Below the pieces are notes generated by a model. The model was not told where the DNA came from. It saw nothing but the letters and a program-made list of their open reading frames with translations, and did not search any database. This document shows, in pieces, positions 43,386-52,507 of a DNA stretch of 64,000 nucleotides. Where the stretch lies: the NCBI GenBank assembly GCA_934717745.1, contig CAKUZB010000007.1:1-64000 (forward strand), written 5' to 3'. The position numbers and the translations under genes were made by a program. Origin of the DNA: an uncultured Candidatus Melainabacteria bacterium. Its GTDB lineage: Bacteria; Cyanobacteriota; Vampirovibrionia; Gastranaerophilales; Gastranaerophilaceae. Within the stretch, counting starts at the first letter, position 1, and the number at the start of each line of letters is the position of its first letter.

Positions 43386-44543
43386 ATGTTTATTGATATC
43401 GACGTAGCACAACAAAAAAAATATAATCAAAACGCATACGGCGATTATTTTGCATTCAAACGTTTTCCTGACACAGGAAAACTCATTGCAGTTCTATCTG
43501 ACGGACTTGGAAGCGGTATAAAAGCAAACATTCTTGCTTGTATGACTGCAACAATGTTATTAAAATTTATTGAGGCAGGAACAGAAATTAAAAAAGCCTG
43601 TGAAACAATTATGAATTCGTTACCGGTCTGCCAAGTTAGAAAAATAAGTTATTCAACTTTTTCTGCTCTAGATTGCGACGAAGAAGGTAATGCTAAAATA
43701 GTAGAAGAAGGAAATCCTCAGTTTTTATGGATAAGAAATGGTGAAATTCTTGAACCGGAGTTTAAAGTTTTAACCTCAAAAGAATTTCCAAGTCGCCACA
43801 TGCATATTTACAACATAAAGTTACAAGCAAATGACAGATTATTATTTTGTTCTGATGGTTTAACTCAGACTGCATTAGGAACAAAAAAATATCCATTAGG
43901 ACTTCGTAGAGAAGGTTTAATTGAAATTGTAAAAAAAGAATTAGCAAGCAATTCGGAAATTTCAAGTCATAACTTAGCAACAAGAGTTGTGAAACAAGCA
44001 ATTTTAACAGAACCTGACAAACAACCAAAAGATGATATTTCTGCTGTATGCGTATATTATAGAGAGCCGAGAAATGCTGTTGTCTTTACAGGTCCACCAT
44101 ACAACCAAGACCAAGACAAATTTTATGCCAAAGCCTTAATGGAATTTGATGGCAAAAAGGCAATAGCCGGCGGTACTACAGCAAACTTAGTTTCAAGAGA
44201 ATTAAATATTCCGATTACAACAAAACTTGATACAAATGTCGGTAAATTACCGTCTATTTCATATATGAACGGTATAGATTTGGTTACAGAAGGAATTTTA
44301 ACACTTACTAAGACCTATGAATATCTTGAAAGTGGAGAAATTGAACACGATGCAGGAGGCGAACTTGTAAAATTCATGCTTGATACGGATTGCATTACGT
44401 TTATGGTTGGTGCAAAATTAAATCAGGCACATTATGATCCTAGTTTGCCAATTGAAATAGAAATTCGCAAAAATATAATAAAAAAAATGGCGGATATTCT
44501 ACAAACAAAATATTTTAAAAAAGTTACAATACAATACATGTGA
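43386..44543 (+). CDS. SpoIIE-type PP2C serine/threonine phosphatase
   Basis: 385 aa. PP2C-like domain (about 1-230) with metal-binding Asp in AVLSDGLGSGIKAN, LLFCSDGLTQ and KDDISAVCV. The last 150 residues (from AVVFTGPPYNQDQDKF) form a separate alpha/beta region that I do not recognise, found with such phosphatases beside sensory hydrogenases. It lies directly behind the PAS-hydrogenase, so it is a candidate output of H2 sensing. Its protein target is unknown. Confidence 0.88.
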   Translation: MFIDIDVAQQKKYNQNAYGDYFAFKRFPDTGKLIAVLSDGLGSGIKANILACMTATMLLKFIEAGTEIKKACETIMNSLPVCQVRKISYSTFSALDCDEEGNAKIVEEGNPQFLWIRNGEILEPEFKVLTSKEFPSRHMHIYNIKLQANDRLLFCSDGLTQTALGTKKYPLGLRREGLIEIVKKELASNSEISSHNLATRVVKQAILTEPDKQPKDDISAVCVYYREPRNAVVFTGPPYNQDQDKFYAKALMEFDGKKAIAGGTTANLVSRELNIPITTKLDTNVGKLPSISYMNGIDLVTEGILTLTKTYEYLESGEIEHDAGGELVKFMLDTDCITFMVGAKLNQAHYDPSLPIEIEIRKNIIKKMADILQTKYFKKVTIQYM

Positions 44544-44550
44544 GGTCAAA

Positions 44551-44841
44551 ATGGAAAAAATTACCGTAAATTTATGTTTGGGAACAACTTGCTTTGTAAT
44601 GGGTGGTGCAAAATTACAAGAATTAGCAGAAACCTTACCGGCAAAATATGGCGATAAAATTGAAGTCGTTGGCAAAACGTGTTTAGACTTGTGTTCTAGC
44701 GGTTTTTCAAAAGCACCTTATGCAAAAGTTAATGATGAAATTATTGGTGAAGCAACTCCTGAAAAAATTATTTCAGCAATTGAAAACATTTTAAACCCTA
44801 AAGTAGAAGAAAAAGTTGAAAACGAAGATGAAGAAGAATAG
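44551..44841 (+). CDS. Second small thioredoxin-fold [2Fe-2S] protein
   Basis: 96 aa, paralog of the 78-aa protein at 41426. Cys pattern CLGTTC (9, 14) and KTCLDLCSSG (about 49, 53) and an acidic tail of EENEDEEE type. It is placed between the phosphatase and the catalytic hydrogenase. Likely an electron carrier module for the latter. Confidence 0.87.
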   Translation: MEKITVNLCLGTTCFVMGGAKLQELAETLPAKYGDKIEVVGKTCLDLCSSGFSKAPYAKVNDEIIGEATPEKIISAIENILNPKVEEKVENEDEEE

Positions 44842-44861
44842 TATATATAGTAGAGGTAGAG

Positions 44862-46322
44862 ATGAATAATAACAGTCAAGAAATTAAAATTAAAAAAGAA
44901 ATCTTGGTCAGAATTATTGAAGCATTTTATTCTGACGATTTTGAAGAAAACACAAGATTAATCCCTTATGACATGCGTCCAAAAGGTGCTGACGTACCTT
45001 ACAGATGCTGTATTCATAAAGAAAGAGCAATTATCAAAGATAGAGCAATTGCCGGATTAGGTTTTTCTATTGAAGATGATGATGAAAGAACAACGCTTTC
45101 AACTTACGCAAAAAAATCATTAGAAAGAACAGAATTAGATGGTAAAAACTTAACAGTACTGCAAGATGCTTGTAAAGGTTGTGTTCCTAGCCAAATCTAT
45201 GTTACTGACCTATGCCAAGGTTGTGTTGCAAGACCTTGTCAAAGTACATGTAAATTCGGTGCAATCACTGTTTCTGACGGTCGTTCAAAAATTGACCCAA
45301 CAAAATGTAAAAAATGCGGAATGTGTATGAATGCTTGCCCATACCATGCAATCGTAAAAATTACAGTTCCTTGTGAAAACGCTTGTCCAGTTGGTGCAAT
45401 TGCAAAAGACGAACAAGGTTTAGCAAGAATTGATTTTGAAAAATGTATTAGTTGCGGACGTTGTATTGCTGCTTGCCCATTTGGTGCAGTTCACGAAAAG
45501 AGCCAATTAATTGACATATTAAAAGCAATTAAATCCGGTAAAAATGTTGTTGCAATGTTTGCACCGTCAATTGCCGGTCAATTCCCTGGAAATATTTACC
45601 AACTTAAAAATGCAATAAAACAATTAGGATTTAAAGAAGTCTTTGAGGTTGCTCAAGGTGCAGATATTACAACTAAAAATGAAGGTAAAGAGTTTGTTGA
45701 ACGCATGGAAAGTGGTCAAAAATTCATGACAACTTCTTGCTGTGCAGGTTACAATCAACTTATCAAAAAACACTTGCCGGAAATTAAACCTTTCGTTTCA
45801 GATACAAAAACTCCGTTATACTACACCGCAGAAATTGTAAAACAAGAACAACCGGATGCTGTTACAGTATTCATAAGTCCTTGCGTTGCAAAAAGAGCAG
45901 AAGGTTTTGATGATAAAAATGTTGATTATATAATGAGTTGTGAAGAATTAGGTGCTTTTTTCATTGCTAAAAAAGTAGAAATTCTTAATTGCGAAGAAGA
46001 AAAATATGACTACGAAAGTTCAAAACAAGCAAGAAACTTCGGTGTTTCAGGCGGTGTTGCAGAGGCAGTTAAAAAAGTTCTAAAAGATGAAGATGCAGTA
46101 AAACCTTTTGTTATAAATGGTTTGAATAAAGATTCTATTAAACAACTTAAAAAATTTGCAACATGTGGCGAATGCGAAAGCGGATGCAATTTGGTAGAAG
46201 TTATGTGTTGCGAAGGCGGTTGTATCGCAGGTAATGCAACTTTAAACAATCAAAGAGTTGCTAAAAAATTAATTAATGAATTGGTTACAACTAGCGAAGA
46301 CATTACCAAAAACGAAGAATAA
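44862..46322 (+). CDS. hydA: [FeFe]-hydrogenase, monomeric ferredoxin-linked (catalytic)
   Basis: 486 aa. An N-terminal Cys-rich region (RCCIHKERAIIKDRAI, CKGC, CQGC) and two or more [4Fe-4S] motifs (CKKCGMCMNACP at 149-160, CISCGRCIAACP at 195-206) precede the H-cluster domain (about 225-470). Motifs are TTSCCAG (290-296), SPCVAKR (339-345) and EVMCCEGGC (446-454). Both Cys of the first motif (293, 294) are present, so it should turn over H2, unlike the sensory one. The architecture fits the group B-like type. Maturation genes hydEFG are not in the window. Confidence 0.92.
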   Translation: MNNNSQEIKIKKEILVRIIEAFYSDDFEENTRLIPYDMRPKGADVPYRCCIHKERAIIKDRAIAGLGFSIEDDDERTTLSTYAKKSLERTELDGKNLTVLQDACKGCVPSQIYVTDLCQGCVARPCQSTCKFGAITVSDGRSKIDPTKCKKCGMCMNACPYHAIVKITVPCENACPVGAIAKDEQGLARIDFEKCISCGRCIAACPFGAVHEKSQLIDILKAIKSGKNVVAMFAPSIAGQFPGNIYQLKNAIKQLGFKEVFEVAQGADITTKNEGKEFVERMESGQKFMTTSCCAGYNQLIKKHLPEIKPFVSDTKTPLYYTAEIVKQEQPDAVTVFISPCVAKRAEGFDDKNVDYIMSCEELGAFFIAKKVEILNCEEEKYDYESSKQARNFGVSGGVAEAVKKVLKDEDAVKPFVINGLNKDSIKQLKKFATCGECESGCNLVEVMCCEGGCIAGNATLNNQRVAKKLINELVTTSEDITKNEE

Positions 46323-46342
46323 TAATTAAAAGATAAGGTACG

Positions 46343-46378
46343 GCGGGCTGAAATTTTATTTCAGCCCGCCATTTTTTA
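46343..46378 (+). terminator. Terminator of the hydrogenase unit
   Basis: A 12-bp perfect stem (46343-46354 with 46360-46371), GC-rich, with a 5-nt loop and T6. It ends the rex-to-hydA transcript. Confidence 0.93.
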
Positions 46379-46416
46379 TTATCCTTGTAACATTATGTTA
46401 ATTTTTAAGTGTAAAT

Positions 46417-46446
46417 TTGACAATAAATGTATTTTAGAGTTATTAT
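46417..46446 (+). promoter_or_regulatory. Promoter of leaderless cupin gene
   Basis: TTGACA (46417-46422), 18 nt, TATTAT (46441-46446), then 6 nt to the ATG at 46453. Both boxes are close to consensus. Confidence 0.65.
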
Positions 46447-46452
46447 ATTACT

Positions 46453-48036
46453 ATGAACATAACAGTTAATAAAAACTTTTTACCCCAAAAGTTTTTTACC
46501 CCGATGAAAAAAACAAATAACCCACAAGAAAGCATAGTTCAAGAACCTAGACCAAACTATGCAACTGTTCCTGTATCTTTTCGCTCTTATGTGAATTTTA
46601 CAGGAAATGCTCCTCAAATTACGAAAGCGACAATTGTTACTTCTACTGCTGAAGATATTCCGTTAGAAAAAACAGAAAATGGCGGTTATATTGTCGAACC
46701 TGAAACTCATACAGAATTGATATATGGTAAAGATGCAACAAATTACTTAAGCAAAATTTCAAAATTTGAAAACGACACTCAAATTACTTTTCCCAAAAAA
46801 GCAAAAGGAAAATTGACCATTGATGGAAAGGTTATAAAAATAAAAGAAAATTCTACAGTAATTTTAAATAAAGGCACAGAGGCAAATGTTACTGTTGATA
46901 AAGGTTATCCGCAAATAATAATGTCAAGAGATAATTATCCTTGGTACAATAAATATTCAAATAAACAAGAACAGACTCCTGCATTAAGAGATAAATTTAA
47001 AGAACTTATTTATAGAAATTCTCACACTTATAATGGAGAATTTAAGCCTTGTTTATTCACAAAAGACGATAATAAAAACAATGAATTAGCGACAAAATTA
47101 AAAGATGCAGGCGAAATTTCTGAACAAAGAAGCGGTTATGTTAAATTTGAGCATTACCCTACTTGGGATTACAAAAAAGAAACTTTAACTAAAAAAGGTT
47201 TTTCAGACGAAGAATTAAACATTATCGAACCTGTATATAAACAAGTTCGTCAAACCAAATTAGATACAAAACTTGCGTTGAGAAGTCATAAAAATGGTTT
47301 GAGCGATGAAACAATTGCGAAATTGAAAGAAAATGGAGTTTTATTTGATACAAAAAAACATACAGAAAGAATTTACTGGAAAAAATGTTTTGAAAGCGAA
47401 GACCATTTAAGAGATACTTTAAATAAGAAAGAAATTACAGGTAAGGAACAAGATTCTGTAGTTAGAGCGTGGAACACCGATAACAGAATAGGTTTTGATA
47501 TTACCGGATTGAAATTCATAAACGATAATGCGGCAGTTTATTGCTTAGACGATAAGGTTAATAACTGGTCAATGGAAAAAAGTTGTTGGTTAACAAACTC
47601 AACAGCATTGGCTTCAAAAAGAGAAGCACCGACTGTTGGGACTTCAATTGTGCAAGCAGATAGAAAAGACCCGACTCCGATGTGGAAATTACGTAGCGGA
47701 GAACATCTTCATATTCACCCAAAAAGTGAAGACCGCTCACAAACAGAATTATATATGATTACAAGTGGAACAGCAGCCTTGACAGTTGTACGTGATGGAG
47801 TTCCAAAAATAAAAATTTTAAAAGAGGGTGAATTAGCAGTAATTCCCCCCAATACTCCTCATTGCGTAAACTCAGTTATGGGTGAATATGAACAAGTTGT
47901 ATCGCAAATTCCATCTGCGTTCCAATATGGATTGTCATTCAAACAAAACTTGGATATGCCATACGGATATACAGAAGATCAAATGGAAGAAGAAGCAAAA
48001 GAAGAACTTTTGCAAGCAAAAAGTGATAAAAACTAA
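46453..48036 (+). CDS. Cupin-domain protein with N-terminal VSFRS motif
   Basis: 527 aa. The C-terminal 110 residues are a cupin barrel (HLHIHPKSEDRSQTELYMITSGTAALTV, then GELAVIPPNTPHCVNS) with the usual His/Glu metal ligands. Residues 1-60 are polar and hold VPVSFRSYVNFTGNAPQ, similar to the two proteins at 34274 and 34941. Residues about 60-150 are beta-rich, residues 150-330 helical; neither is known to me. No signal peptide. The cupin suggests metal-dependent sugar or small-molecule chemistry, but no function is claimed. Confidence 0.75.
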   Translation: MNITVNKNFLPQKFFTPMKKTNNPQESIVQEPRPNYATVPVSFRSYVNFTGNAPQITKATIVTSTAEDIPLEKTENGGYIVEPETHTELIYGKDATNYLSKISKFENDTQITFPKKAKGKLTIDGKVIKIKENSTVILNKGTEANVTVDKGYPQIIMSRDNYPWYNKYSNKQEQTPALRDKFKELIYRNSHTYNGEFKPCLFTKDDNKNNELATKLKDAGEISEQRSGYVKFEHYPTWDYKKETLTKKGFSDEELNIIEPVYKQVRQTKLDTKLALRSHKNGLSDETIAKLKENGVLFDTKKHTERIYWKKCFESEDHLRDTLNKKEITGKEQDSVVRAWNTDNRIGFDITGLKFINDNAAVYCLDDKVNNWSMEKSCWLTNSTALASKREAPTVGTSIVQADRKDPTPMWKLRSGEHLHIHPKSEDRSQTELYMITSGTAALTVVRDGVPKIKILKEGELAVIPPNTPHCVNSVMGEYEQVVSQIPSAFQYGLSFKQNLDMPYGYTEDQMEEEAKEELLQAKSDKN

Positions 48037-48250
48037 TTTTTTGTTTTATATAATTAGGTTTTAAAAATTTTATAACATTTAATTAACATGCTTGTTTAGA
48101 TATTTTTTTAATTGCCAGAGCAACTGTATTTTGATTTTTGTGATTGTTCTTTAAGTTTTGTGTAAAATCCTTGCCCCTGTTATGTTTATTAAAATAAATC
48201 TCGCAATGGGGAATTTTTTCTGCTAATGATCTTCACCTTAATTATAATTT
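48037..48250. other. Intergenic stretch without recognised gene
   Basis: AT-rich sequence after the cupin gene. I find no reading frame with an RBS, no tRNA and no strong hairpin up to the start of the repeat at 48251. Confidence 0.6.
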
Positions 48251-48463
48251 CGAGTTTTGACTATGTGATTACATCACTTCATCAAAATCTCTCCAGCCTC
48301 TGCTCGCTCACGCTCGAACCTAAAACAAGGCTTTGCCTTGTGGTTCTCACCCCTTTTATGAAATCTCGTCATACCGCATTTGTTGCGGTATCTTTTGATT
48401 TATTTCACATAAAAAAGACCTCTAGAGAGGTCTTATTATTTTATATTTGGGCCCGGAGGGGTT
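48251..48463. repeat. Direct repeat, copy 1, ending in a 15-nt tRNA 3' fragment
   Basis: 213 bp that match copy 2 (48494-48705) with few differences. It contains hairpins ACAAGGC/GCCTTGT and ATACCGCA/TGCGGTAT, a terminator-like stem at 48415-48434, and ends with gggcccggaggggtt, the 3' end of the tRNA gene seen from the plus strand. After that the similarity stops. Confidence 0.9.
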
Positions 48464-48493
48464 ATCTTGTTCGCTCGCTTTAAACGGCAATTC
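48464..48493. other. Spacer between the two repeat copies
   Basis: 30 nt unrelated to the tRNA; the junction replaces the remaining tRNA sequence that follows copy 2. Confidence 0.7.
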
Positions 48494-48761
<268 letters not shown>

Positions 48762-48811
48762 TTGCTCTTCGCATGGTTGTATATCTAATTTAACATTAAT
48801 ATCTTCTAAAA

Positions 48812-49750
48812 TCAAGTACCCTCATAATTACTTAATGCTTTATCTAGCAGATTAATCATAAATCTTCTATCCATTTTTGAGGTCATAACTTCACATTTGT
48901 CGGCATATCTCATTAGTCGCAAAAATAATTTGTTTTTTGGTTCTTTTTTATTTGAAATCATCAAACTTCCATCAGAATCTGTTCCGATAATTTGCTCATC
49001 GTATCTTAATGTATAATTTATTGCCAATCTGTCTTTTACTTTGAATACTGTTGTTCCTGAGAAAAATCTTCCTGAACATTTTAAAGGAGTTTGTTTTATT
49101 TCTACAATTTGTTTTGAATTTAACTCAAAAAACGTATTTGTTTTTGTACAATATAAGCATAACAAAACTTGTTTATCTTCAAATTTAGTTTCTAATGGCT
49201 CAAATATAGAATTTTCAATCTCGCCATCAATATTGTAATAATAAATTTGTAATCTGATTTTATTCTTACAATATTCCTCAAACTCTTGTAACGTTTTTGC
49301 TTGTTCTTCTGTAGGCAAAGTTATTTTTAAGGTTTGTTTTACAATTTTTTTCTTCTCCTCAAATTTTTCAAAATCCAAAGAGTAACGCATTTTTAATTGA
49401 TAGAAAAATTCTGTAATTTTTTCTGATAAATCTTTTTCCGGAATAGTATCCAATACGTTGTTTAAAATCGCTAACGCTTCAATATTATCCTCTGAAAAAT
49501 TTATCTTAAACGGCAAATTCTTAACTTCGTATTTACACTTTTTTCTTACTAAATTAATCCCAGCAAATTTTAATGTCGACAAATATTTATAAACCACCGC
49601 TTTTGAATAACCTTTTGGGTCATCAGGGTCCAAGGATTCAAGATGTTTTACAATATCAGGCACTGTTGCAGGGTGTTTAACCAAAAATTTTAAAGTTTCA
49701 AAAACTCTGTATGCAGCAACAGTAGTATTTTCTAACGTAAATTTATTCAT
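48812..49750 (-). CDS. WYL-domain transcription regulator, second of a pair
   Basis: 312 aa. N-terminal winged helix (about 8-75; VPDIVKHLESL, YSKAVVYKYLSTLKFAGINL), then a WYL-type domain (about 160-230; LQIYYYNIDGEIENSIFEPLETKFEDKQVLLCLY) and a C-terminal WCX-like part. WYL proteins sense ligands such as single-stranded DNA or nucleotides. It overlaps its upstream partner by 8 nt, so the two are probably made as a complex, as in PafB-PafC of actinobacteria (analogy only). Confidence 0.8.
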   Translation of the reverse strand: MNKFTLENTTVAAYRVFETLKFLVKHPATVPDIVKHLESLDPDDPKGYSKAVVYKYLSTLKFAGINLVRKKCKYEVKNLPFKINFSEDNIEALAILNNVLDTIPEKDLSEKITEFFYQLKMRYSLDFEKFEEKKKIVKQTLKITLPTEEQAKTLQEFEEYCKNKIRLQIYYYNIDGEIENSIFEPLETKFEDKQVLLCLYCTKTNTFFELNSKQIVEIKQTPLKCSGRFFSGTTVFKVKDRLAINYTLRYDEQIIGTDSDGSLMISNKKEPKNKLFLRLMRYADKCEVMTSKMDRRFMINLLDKALSNYEGT

Positions 49751-50687
49751 TTATATACACCTCACGCATATCTTTGAGTTTTTTGATAATTTCTTCTCTG
49801 ATTTCTGTTGGCGAAATAACTACGCAATTCGGACCATAAGATAATATTTTTTGAATTAATTTAAACTTGTTATCAGTCGAAAATTCTACAGTCAAAACAT
49901 CTTTTGTTGATTTAATAATCTTTTCGTCTTCTTTTTCTTCAAAATTAATTCTAGCATTATTTCTTAATTCATAAGTAACCTTGAAGGTTGCATTTTCAAT
50001 TTCTTCTTTTCTCAAGAAAAACGTAATTGGCGACGCAATTTTAGACACCAATAAAAATGAATTATTTTGATGAGTAATGCTATATCCGTCAATATATAAC
50101 TTTTTATTTCTAAATTCAAAATCTTCAACAATGAATTCAATATTAGATTTTCCTTTCGGAGATTTGTATTCAAACTGAATTTTTCCTTGAGTTTTTTGAG
50201 CATTTAATAAATTTCTTAAAGTATCTTTTTTAATATTTTTAATCAAAGAAATACCTTTTAAAAATTCCGAAGTTTCTTCATTATCTGTATACTTCGCCAA
50301 TTCATTAAATAAGTTTTCAATTAAAACTAAATCTCTAAGTTTTAAATCCTTATAGGTTCTGTTATAAATTTTTGCAAGATTTTTTGCAAAATCCATATCA
50401 ATGTTCAATTCAAACGGATGAGAAATAAGATTATATTTGTAATCATTATGTTTGTCGGCTCTTGAAATCATGCAACCGGCAAGTCTTAAAGCATTCATAT
50501 CATTTCTCAATGTGTCAGATGAAAACAAGTCTTTTGGATAATTATTTTTTACAAAATAATCGTTAATTTCCTCTGCTGTTTTTGGAGATTCTACAAGTAA
50601 AGAAAAAATAACCAATAATCTAACACCTGTTAAGTTAATTAATAAAGGTTTTATATCTTCTAATTTAAATGAATTTAACACTGCCAT
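49743..50687 (-). CDS. WYL-domain transcription regulator, first of a pair
   Basis: 314 aa from the ATG at 50687. N-terminal helix-turn-helix (about 15-80; KTAEEINDYF, SSDTLRNDMNALRLAGCMISR), then a WYL-like domain (about 160-230; KIQFEYKSPKGKSNIEFIVEDFEFRNKKLYIDGY) and a C-terminal part. TATAAT lies 5 nt before the ATG without an RBS, so it may be leaderless. Divergent from spmA with 97 bp between the starts, so it may control that pair. Confidence 0.8.
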   Translation of the reverse strand: MAVLNSFKLEDIKPLLINLTGVRLLVIFSLLVESPKTAEEINDYFVKNNYPKDLFSSDTLRNDMNALRLAGCMISRADKHNDYKYNLISHPFELNIDMDFAKNLAKIYNRTYKDLKLRDLVLIENLFNELAKYTDNEETSEFLKGISLIKNIKKDTLRNLLNAQKTQGKIQFEYKSPKGKSNIEFIVEDFEFRNKKLYIDGYSITHQNNSFLLVSKIASPITFFLRKEEIENATFKVTYELRNNARINFEEKEDEKIIKSTKDVLTVEFSTDNKFKLIQKILSYGPNCVVISPTEIREEIIKKLKDMREVYINE

Positions 50688-50772
50688 AATCAATTATAGT
50701 ATAACAATTTTTTGTATTTATTCAATAAATTTACATTTCATTAAATTTTTCATATTTTTAATTTGAATGATT

Positions 50773-50778
50773 TATAAT
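50773..50778 (+). promoter_or_regulatory. -10 element for leaderless spmA
   Basis: TATAAT with a 6-nt spacer to the ATG at 50785. It lies inside the 5' extension of the reading frame (ATG at 50767), which argues against that earlier start. Confidence 0.55.
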
Positions 50779-50784
50779 AGACTT

Positions 50785-51366
50785 ATGAATTATATATTTT
50801 ACTTTTTAATAGTATTATCCATAATATTTGGGACAATAAACGGCAAACTTCAGGACGTAGTTAATGCAATTCTTACAGGTGCTGATTTGTCAGTCAAAGT
50901 CGCTTTTTCTTTAATAGGAATTATGGCTTTTTGGCTTGGAATTATGAGAATTGCTGAAAAATCCGGAATTGTTGATTTTATAACAAAATTGATTAAACCT
51001 ATTGCAAAGTGGCTATTCAATGATGTTCCAGCCGATAACAAAGCCATTGGCGATATTGCAATGAGTTTTTCTGCAAACGCACTTGGACTTACTAACGCAG
51101 CAACTCCAATAGGTTTAAAAGCAATGCAAGAATTACAAGATATTAATAAAGATAAGGATTCTGCATCTAATGCAATGTGCATGTTTTTGGCAATGAATAC
51201 CGCAGGATTTCAAATTATTCCAACAACAGTAATTGCAATTTTGGTTAGCATTGGTTACAAAAATCCAACTGAAATTATTGCACCTACGTTAATTGTTACC
51301 GGAACTGCTTTTATTTCCGCAATTTTTGTTGCAAAAATATTCCAAAGATTTTGGAGGGCTCAATAA
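50785..51366 (+). CDS. spmA: Spore maturation protein A-like membrane protein (nucleoside-recognition/Gate domain)
   Basis: 193 aa with about five membrane segments and the Gate motif region (GIMAFWLGIMRIAEKSGIVDF, SFSANALGLTNAATPIGLKAM, MNTAGFQIIPTTVIAIL). SpmA/SpmB pairs are named after Bacillus spore-core dehydration but are frequent in non-sporulating bacteria; the transported substrate is not known. It shares one base with spmB (TAATG). Confidence 0.9.
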   Translation: MNYIFYFLIVLSIIFGTINGKLQDVVNAILTGADLSVKVAFSLIGIMAFWLGIMRIAEKSGIVDFITKLIKPIAKWLFNDVPADNKAIGDIAMSFSANALGLTNAATPIGLKAMQELQDINKDKDSASNAMCMFLAMNTAGFQIIPTTVIAILVSIGYKNPTEIIAPTLIVTGTAFISAIFVAKIFQRFWRAQ

Positions 51367-51905
51367 TGACTTTCCAAACAGTTATGAATACGATTTCGTT
51401 ATGGATTTTGCCGGTAATTTTAATAACTATATTAACAGTTGCAATGTTTAAAAAAGTCCCTGTTTATGAAGCCTTCACTGATGGGGCAAAGGACGGATTT
51501 AAAGTTGCAGTTGGTATAATTCCATACCTTGTTGCAATTATGGTTGCCATATCAATGCTAAGAGCATCAGGATTTATTGATTCGTGTGCAACGTTGCTAA
51601 ACGGAATACTTGCAAAAATTTCCGTACCTGTAGATGTTTTACCGATTATGATTGTACGTTCACTTTCAGGTTCTGCTGCGTTGGGAATTTTCTCTGATAT
51701 TGCAAATCATTTTCCGGCAGATAGTTATGTCGTAAAACTTTCAGCCATTATTGTTGGAAGTTCAGAAACTACTTTTTATGTCTTAGCCGTATATTTTGGT
51801 TCTGTCGGTATTTCAAAAGTAAGATATGCCTTAGCAACCGGAATTATCGCAGATATTATTGGTATACTGGTAGCAATCTTGGTTGCTCATCAATTTTTCT
51901 TGTAG
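51366..51905 (+). CDS. spmB: Spore maturation protein B-like membrane protein
   Basis: 179 aa, about five membrane segments, Gate-domain motifs (GAKDGFKVAVGIIPYLVAIMVAI, VRSLSGSAALGIFSDI, SSETTFYVLAVYFGSV). Start at 51366 with TGGAGG 9 nt upstream; a TTG at 51351 would overlap that RBS. The last 50 nt overlap the end of the convergent zinc-ribbon gene. Confidence 0.9.
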   Translation: MTFQTVMNTISLWILPVILITILTVAMFKKVPVYEAFTDGAKDGFKVAVGIIPYLVAIMVAISMLRASGFIDSCATLLNGILAKISVPVDVLPIMIVRSLSGSAALGIFSDIANHFPADSYVVKLSAIIVGSSETTFYVLAVYFGSVGISKVRYALATGIIADIIGILVAILVAHQFFL

Positions 51906-52254
51906 CATCAACCCAACATTGAGTTATACGACGTTTTGTTTCATCGGCAGGCTTTGTTTCTTTTCTAACTAATACTGCGTAATTAATATTGATAAAATCA
52001 ATTGTATCTAATTTTTCTAAAACATATTCTTCGCTTCCGCAATTATGACAAAAGTTACCAACAGGAACTACTTTTCCGTTTTTTATAACTGCTTTGTGCT
52101 TAATTCCGCAACAGGCACATTTTACAATGTACCATTGGTTTTCAATTAAAGCACCACAATCCGGACAATAAGCAAAATTTTTATTTAAACTTACGTGTTT
52201 GTGAGTACATTTTTGGTTTGAAGAAAATAATTCGCTAAGTAGTTCTAAAATCAT
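51856..52254 (-). CDS. Zinc-ribbon protein of unknown function
   Basis: 132 aa. Three Cys pairs, CPDCG (about 29-33), CACCG (about 46-50) and CHNCG (about 69-73), give one or two zinc sites. The C-terminal 45 residues are basic and include the part antisense to spmB. GAGGTAATT is the RBS. No family recognised; such small ribbons often bind nucleic acid or protein. Confidence 0.7.
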   Translation of the reverse strand: MILELLSELFSSNQKCTHKHVSLNKNFAYCPDCGALIENQWYIVKCACCGIKHKAVIKNGKVVPVGNFCHNCGSEEYVLEKLDTIDFININYAVLVRKETKPADETKRRITQCWVDATRKIDEQPRLLPVYQ

Positions 52255-52423
52255 AATTACCTCGATTGCATTTTGTAGAAATTAAATAAATAGATGTAGA
52301 TGTTATTTATTTAAGAATGCTTTTTGAAAAATCAAATTTTATGTTTAAAAAGTTTACAAACTTAACAATATAAAAACTTACCAATTTTCTCTTTGTTAAC
52401 AAATGTAACGATTTGTACAAACC

Positions 52424-52455
52424 CTGCAATTGTCATGTTTTTCATGTTTTTATAT
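52424..52455 (+). promoter_or_regulatory. Two-box element, site 6 (upstream of 52508 gene)
   Basis: Box 1 ctgcaa (52424-52429), 19 nt, box 2 tttatat (52449-52455) then agatgtaag; 52 nt to the ATG. Confidence 0.6.
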
Positions 52456-52507
52456 AGATGTAAGTGAAAAATAAATCAAACACACGAGTTTAGTTTGGAG
52501 TGATATT

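Noticed and set aside
48226..48483. Open frame of 85 codons across repeat copy 1
   Set aside because: It runs through hairpins, a terminator and the tRNA remnant, has no RBS, and copy 2 does not keep the frame.
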